64,000 bases of DNA, from positions 1,860,001 through 1,924,000 of the forward strand of contig NZ_CP151996.1 of NCBI RefSeq assembly GCF_038593855.1. The letters run 5' to 3'. Positions 60,325 through 64,000 of the stretch are shown in pieces (position 1 is the stretch's first letter; the number at the start of each line of letters is the position of its first letter). The notes under the pieces are model-generated. The model made no database searches, was not told where the DNA came from, and saw only the letters and a list, made by a program, of their open reading frames with translations. The stretch comes from Lysinibacillus sp. FSL M8-0337. GTDB taxonomy: Bacteria; Bacillota; Bacilli; Bacillales_A; Planococcaceae. Position numbers and translations under genes: made by a program.

Positions 60325-60507
60325 ATGAATCCACATGTTATCGAATATTATGAAAATCTTTTTAAATATGAAATTATGCAAAAGCAGTTTGATGGGGCTA
60401 GAAAAACGTTAAATGAGCTTGTTGAACAATTTTTCGGGCAAGATGAAGCGCATCATTCAGACATTTATACAGCTTATTGCAATGTCAGAAAAGAAATAAT
60501 CGGCTAA
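60325..60507 (+). CDS. Small helical protein, 60 residues
   Basis: ATG at 60325 follows AAGGAG (60311-60316); an upstream in-frame start at 60244 would read through the terminator. The product (NPHVIEYYENLFKYEIMQKQF, ARKTLNELVEQFFGQDEAHH) is acidic and helical with no recognised family. It lies between two terminators, so it is monocistronic or read through from the riboswitch unit. Confidence 0.6.
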   Translation: MNPHVIEYYENLFKYEIMQKQFDGARKTLNELVEQFFGQDEAHHSDIYTAYCNVRKEIIG

Positions 60508-60517
60508 AATAGCGTTA

Positions 60518-60563
60518 GGCTACTTTCGGCAGCCCATTAAAGGGATGCGAGAGTAGTCTTTTT
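60518..60563 (+). terminator. Probable terminator
   Basis: Imperfect stem GGCTACTTTCG/CGAGAGTAGTC followed by TTTTTG. Confidence 0.6.
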
Positions 60564-60658
60564 GTTTTATTAATTTTTTTCTAGGACTTCATTCTTATTT
60601 CACTTTTATTTTATATAATAAATTTGCTTTTAATATAAAATCGATTGGAGAACTAGAG

Positions 60659-62014
60659 ATGAAAAATGCAACTTATTCAAGCTTTTGGCGAATGCATTTT
60701 TATGCGGCATTATTTATTACACCACTTCTAATCACACTGACATTAAGTGGCATTGGGTACTTGTTTTATACAGATGTAGAAGATCGTTTATATGATGACT
60801 ACTTCTTTGGCAATAGTAACAAAACAGAAGCATTGACAATAGACGAAGGGGTTCAACAAGCGGAAGCGGCATTTGCGGGTTATACAACAACCAAAATTAT
60901 TGAATTAGATGAGCCTTACAATACACGATTAACACTGACAAATAGTGAAGGCGATCAACGCTATGTGTTTTTAGATGATAAGAATCAAATTGTTGGTCAT
61001 CAAGACCCTACATACACATTTTCAAATGTGTTAAGAAGCTTACATAGCTCTTTATTTATTGGTGGAACAGTTGTCAATTATTTAGTAGAATTAGCGGCAT
61101 GTTGGGCAATCTTTTTATTGCTATCAGGTCTATACATGACCTTTAAAGGAAAAGTATTAAAGAAAGTAAAACAAGCAAATAAACGACAAAAAAATAGAAA
61201 ATGGCACGCCCTACTAGGAACGATTATTACGATTCCAATGGTTATTATCATTTTTACAGGATTACCTTGGTCTGCATTTATGGGGAACTTTATATATACA
61301 GCAGCACAAGAGAATCCGTCCTTTGGTATTCCGTTATTACAACAACAACCGCCGACATCTGATATGAGTGAAATTCCGTGGGCAACACGTCAGGAAGAAG
61401 CACCTTCTTCGTCTAAACATGCACACCATGGTATGGGTGCTGCAAGTACGAGCCGAAACGAAAATCAGTTAGAAGTGGCAAGTTTACAACAACAAATTAA
61501 GGCGAATGGTATTACAAAGCCATATGCCATTATTTATCCGACAAGTGATGACGGTGTTTTTACCGTAGCCAAATCAAGTAATACAGGGGTAACAGGACTC
61601 GACGTAAGCCCTTATGACGAAGCGACAATGTATTTTGACCAATATAGTGGTGACTTTATTTCTAAGGTAAGCTATAGCGACTATGGCATTTTGGCAAAAT
61701 GGTTCACATGGGGAATTCCGTTGCATGAAGGTCACTTATTTGGTTGGCCAAATAAGCTAATTAACTTACTCGTTTGCGTAGCCTTTTTAGGTGTTATTTT
61801 CTGGGGATTCCGTACATGGTTATTGCGCAAGAAAAAAGGCCTACTATCAGCACCCCCTCAATTATCACAGAAAATCTCGATTCCTTTTATCGTGATAATC
61901 GTTCTATTAGGTGTTATGATGCCGTTATTTGGCCTTTCGTTAATCCTTGTCGTATTAGTAGAATTCGTGATGAAAGCAATGAATAAAAATAAACCGACAA
62001 ATGAAATGAACTAA
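60659..62014 (+). CDS. PepSY-associated TM protein (PiuB/YfmK-like, iron/siderophore reduction)
   Basis: The protein has 451 residues and four TM segments in the PepSY_TM layout: WRMHFYAALFITPLLITLTLSGIGYLF, a periplasm-side PepSY (about 60-115), HSSLFIGGTVVNYLVELAACWAIFLLLSGLYM, KWHALLGTIITIPMVIIIFTGLPW, and HEGHLFGWPNKLINLLVCV. Conserved His on the TMs could bind haem. A His-rich insert (SSKHAHHGMGA) could bind metal. Relatives (FecR-associated, PiuB, FpvG) reduce ferric siderophores or export copper-linked functions. RBS is weak (GGAGAAC). Confidence 0.88.
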   Translation: MKNATYSSFWRMHFYAALFITPLLITLTLSGIGYLFYTDVEDRLYDDYFFGNSNKTEALTIDEGVQQAEAAFAGYTTTKIIELDEPYNTRLTLTNSEGDQRYVFLDDKNQIVGHQDPTYTFSNVLRSLHSSLFIGGTVVNYLVELAACWAIFLLLSGLYMTFKGKVLKKVKQANKRQKNRKWHALLGTIITIPMVIIIFTGLPWSAFMGNFIYTAAQENPSFGIPLLQQQPPTSDMSEIPWATRQEEAPSSSKHAHHGMGAASTSRNENQLEVASLQQQIKANGITKPYAIIYPTSDDGVFTVAKSSNTGVTGLDVSPYDEATMYFDQYSGDFISKVSYSDYGILAKWFTWGIPLHEGHLFGWPNKLINLLVCVAFLGVIFWGFRTWLLRKKKGLLSAPPQLSQKISIPFIVIIVLLGVMMPLFGLSLILVVLVEFVMKAMNKNKPTNEMN

Positions 62015-62023
62015 AAACCTTTG

Positions 62024-62067
62024 AAACTAGTATGCTGGGAATTTCTCCTAGCATACTAGTTTTTTTG
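62024..62067 (+). terminator. Terminator of the PepSY gene
   Basis: The stem AAACTAGTATGCTGGGA/TCCTAGCATACTAGTTT is followed by more T. Confidence 0.93.
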
Positions 62068-62130
62068 ACTTAAAATCTTTGCAATGAGTAACAAACCCCT
62101 ACGTATAACAATCTTACGGAGTGGGCAAGA

Positions 62131-62205
62131 ATGGTAACGGAGGTAGACCAACTAGTTGCGATGTTGAAGGATTCGTGTGTAAAAAATTTGAAAGGGGTTA
62201 GCTAA
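62131..62205 (+). CDS. Possible 24-codon leader ORF
   Basis: ATG at 62131 after GGAGTGGGCAA; the stop (62203-62205) directly abuts the TTG start of the lipoprotein gene. It would translationally couple that gene. Product not recognised. Confidence 0.35.
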   Translation: MVTEVDQLVAMLKDSCVKNLKGVS

Positions 62206-63294
62206 TTGACTATAAGAAAAAGCATTATGATACCCATTCTTTTAACAGGGTTGCTAACGCTAACAGGTTGTAATTTTCTGAATAAACAGGAGACATCCAA
62301 GCAAGGGCAAGCACAACAAGAAACAAAAAACGAAATAGCAAAAGAAGCAGTGCAAATTACAGAAATAAAGCCAATAAACATCATGACATTACAAGTCACT
62401 TTTTCTGAACCATTGTCCGAAGAAGGTGTGAAAGTAGAAAATTTAGAAACAATAAAAAAAGCCTTTTCATTCAATCATGATTTAAGTATTGTCAATGTGC
62501 CACGCTTGAAAATTGGTGCTACAAGTACGTATATTGTGCCAGTCACTATGCAAAAGGCAGGAACAAACTACACACTAAGATACAAAGATGGCGAAACAAA
62601 GGCCTTTGATGGCATCGATGAAAAAATAACGCTCAGCCAAACGAAACAAGTGACAAATGATACTTTTGAAATTGAATCATTTAAAGATGAAGGTGTAACC
62701 GATTATTCGAATATTATTGAAGCCTATAAAGAGGCAAGAGGTGACTTGTCGTTCCAATTGAATGATGACAATAAGGACGAAAAAGGTAAGCAGTATCAGG
62801 TCATTTCCTCTTTACGGGATCGTGTCGTAACAGTGACTGCAGAAAATGGTGAAAAGTTACAAGCTGATTATGTGTTGTTTACACAAGCTGCAGATGGCAG
62901 ACAAGCACCAAAATTCCGCTTGCCAGAAGGAAAAGCGTTAAAGGCGGGGACAAACTATACTGTGTCAGCTGACTGGGCAACTATTAAAAATCCAACCTTT
63001 ACAGCAACGGATATAGCGCCTTTAACGATTAAGTCAGTTGAACCACTTGATGCTACATCATTCCAAGTGACACTCGATCATGATCCTGGTATGGAGTTAT
63101 TTGCAGGTCGCAGTGTCGAATTACAGGCTGAAGATGGCTCGATTTTACAAGCACAATATCGCTATTCATCTCGTCAAGGGGCTGTCGGGATATTTGATGT
63201 AAAGGACCAAACTTTAAAGGCTGGTGGCACATATAAAGTACTACCAATTAACAATTGGGCAACTGCTGATAATGTCACGTTAACAGCAAAGTAA
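62206..63294 (+). CDS. Lipoprotein with Ig-like/S-layer-type domains
   Basis: TTG start at 62206 with AAAGGGG upstream; 362 residues. Lipobox LTLTGC (lipid Cys22). A Gln/Lys-rich linker is followed by three beta-sandwich modules, each with a KPINIMTLQVTFSEPL-type opening strand (also KSVEPLDATSFQVTL) and a GTNYTL/GTNYTV/GGTYKV turn, like SbsA/bacterial Ig-like domains of Bacillus surface proteins. It is probably a surface-anchored structural protein. Confidence 0.82.
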   Translation: MTIRKSIMIPILLTGLLTLTGCNFLNKQETSKQGQAQQETKNEIAKEAVQITEIKPINIMTLQVTFSEPLSEEGVKVENLETIKKAFSFNHDLSIVNVPRLKIGATSTYIVPVTMQKAGTNYTLRYKDGETKAFDGIDEKITLSQTKQVTNDTFEIESFKDEGVTDYSNIIEAYKEARGDLSFQLNDDNKDEKGKQYQVISSLRDRVVTVTAENGEKLQADYVLFTQAADGRQAPKFRLPEGKALKAGTNYTVSADWATIKNPTFTATDIAPLTIKSVEPLDATSFQVTLDHDPGMELFAGRSVELQAEDGSILQAQYRYSSRQGAVGIFDVKDQTLKAGGTYKVLPINNWATADNVTLTAK

Positions 63295-63304
63295 TAAGGC
63301 AAGA

Positions 63305-63340
63305 AGTCAGTAGTGAATGCTTTCACTACTGGCTTTTTTT
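63305..63340 (+). terminator. Terminator of the Ig-like lipoprotein gene
   Basis: Stem AGTCAGTAGTGAA/TTCACTACTGGCT followed by T7. Confidence 0.92.
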
Positions 63341-63415
63341 CAAGCTTAAAGAGTTGTATTGACCTTTTTCTTTAGCGTAATATAGTGCTACATACATTTA
63401 ACAAGGGGTTAGAAA

Positions 63416-64000
63416 ATGAAAGCATTAGTTTTTGAAACATTTGGTGGACCAGAAGTATTACAATATCAAGAAGTAGCTGATCCTATCCTGACAGATAACG
63501 AAGTTCTAGTACGAACAAAAGCCGTTGGATTAAATTTTGCTGATATTTATCGACGGAAAGGCAATTACCATTTAGCAGGTCAACCGCCATTTATTTTAGG
63601 CTATGAAGGGGCTGGTGTCGTTGAAAAAGTCGGTGCAAATATACACAATATCCAAGTAGGCGACCGCATTGCATTTGCGGATGTACCCTTTGCGAATGCT
63701 GAATTAGTGGCAGTGCCACATGATAAAGTAATGTTATTACCAGCTGAAATATCTTTTGAAACGGCGGCTGCAATATTATTACAAGGGTTAACGGCACAAT
63801 ATTTAGTGACAGATAGTTATGCGATTCAACCAGGTGATACGGTTTTAATTCACGCAGCGGCAGGTGGTGTTGGTCAAAACTTAATCCAAATGGCTAAGTT
63901 AAAAGGGGCTAACGTCATTGGTCTCACATCTTCAACAGAAAAAGCACAAGTAGCATATGCCATCGGAGCGGACAATGTCTTTTTATATAAAGAGCAATGG
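63416..64000 (+). CDS. Quinone oxidoreductase (zinc-independent MDR family), 3' end outside the window
   Basis: ATG at 63416 with RBS AAGGGG; 195 codons are present and the frame runs open to the window edge. MKALVFETFGGPEVLQYQEV, LNFADIYRRKGNY, PPFILGYEGAGVVEKVG and the NADP-binding IHAAAGGVGQNLIQMAKLKGA are hallmarks of QOR/CrtA-type medium-chain reductases. It lacks the zinc ligands of alcohol dehydrogenases in the visible part. It reduces quinones or enones with NADPH. Confidence 0.93.
   Translation, partial: MKALVFETFGGPEVLQYQEVADPILTDNEVLVRTKAVGLNFADIYRRKGNYHLAGQPPFILGYEGAGVVEKVGANIHNIQVGDRIAFADVPFANAELVAVPHDKVMLLPAEISFETAAAILLQGLTAQYLVTDSYAIQPGDTVLIHAAAGGVGQNLIQMAKLKGANVIGLTSSTEKAQVAYAIGADNVFLYKEQW

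Overview
The window looks like one chromosomal stretch of a low-GC, spore-forming Firmicute of the Lysinibacillus/Planococcaceae type. The basis is AT-rich sequence, strong AGGAGG ribosome-binding sites, frequent GTG/TTG starts, U-tailed hairpin terminators, and close matches by eye to Bacillus families (PaiA/PaiB, OpuAC, DppA/Ykf, YvrJ, DUF1659/DUF2922, YheC/D-type ATP-grasp). No rRNA, tRNA, CRISPR array, prophage or intact insertion sequence was found. Two decayed fragments lie at 29.7-30.25 kb: an IS1595-like transposase piece and a PH-domain protein tail.

Layout. 0-5.5 kb: a more AT-rich peptide-modification (RiPP) operon. It has a 24-residue precursor ending Cys-Asn, a radical SAM/SPASM enzyme with an N-terminal PqqD-like recognition domain, a glutathione-transferase-like protein carrying a second C-terminal PqqD-like domain, an MFS exporter and a flavin monooxygenase. 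5.9-16 kb: housekeeping and stress genes (orphan OpuAC, PaiA/PaiB, thioredoxin, MerR regulator with CPBP protease, MFS, CDF exporter, S51 peptidase, RidA with HxlR regulator). 16-25.3 kb: CzcD, then a sulfide/persulfide module: SQR, DUF1641, CstB-type persulfide dioxygenase-rhodanese, an anchored rhodanese-like protein, an NreBC-like two-component system and a TauE/SafE permease. DUF1659/DUF2922/YvrJ and a SCO1 protein follow. The sqr and TauE promoters share an identical palindrome at an identical distance from the -10 element.

25.3-41.6 kb: DinB protein, AGCS symporter, racemase, P1 peptidase, then a muropeptide salvage island (D-Ala-D-Ala dipeptidase, DppA, YkfB, oligopeptide ABC transporter, YkfA, serine hydrolase, YkfC) that would import cell-wall peptides and dismantle them in the cytoplasm. 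41.7-45.2 kb: glucosaminidase and a quaternary-amine/ergothioneine-type ABC transporter. 45.5-52.8 kb: an unusual set of amide-bond ligases: an ATP-grasp/Mur-ligase fusion, a separate ATP-grasp enzyme and two tandem MurF-like paralogues. 53-64 kb: NlpC/P60 hydrolase with a WalR-type box, chemoreceptor, VOC protein, LytTR/DUF3021 operon, lipoproteins, a cobalamin riboswitch in front of an unknown 40-codon ORF, a PepSY membrane protein and the start of a quinone oxidoreductase.

Main candidates for something new: the two-RRE RiPP operon; the ATP-grasp/Mur ligase cluster; the sulfide two-component regulon; and two intergenic arrays, 20 kb apart, each with five copies of a TCGCGGGTA core at exactly 21-bp period. 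All family assignments are by eye; no database search was possible.
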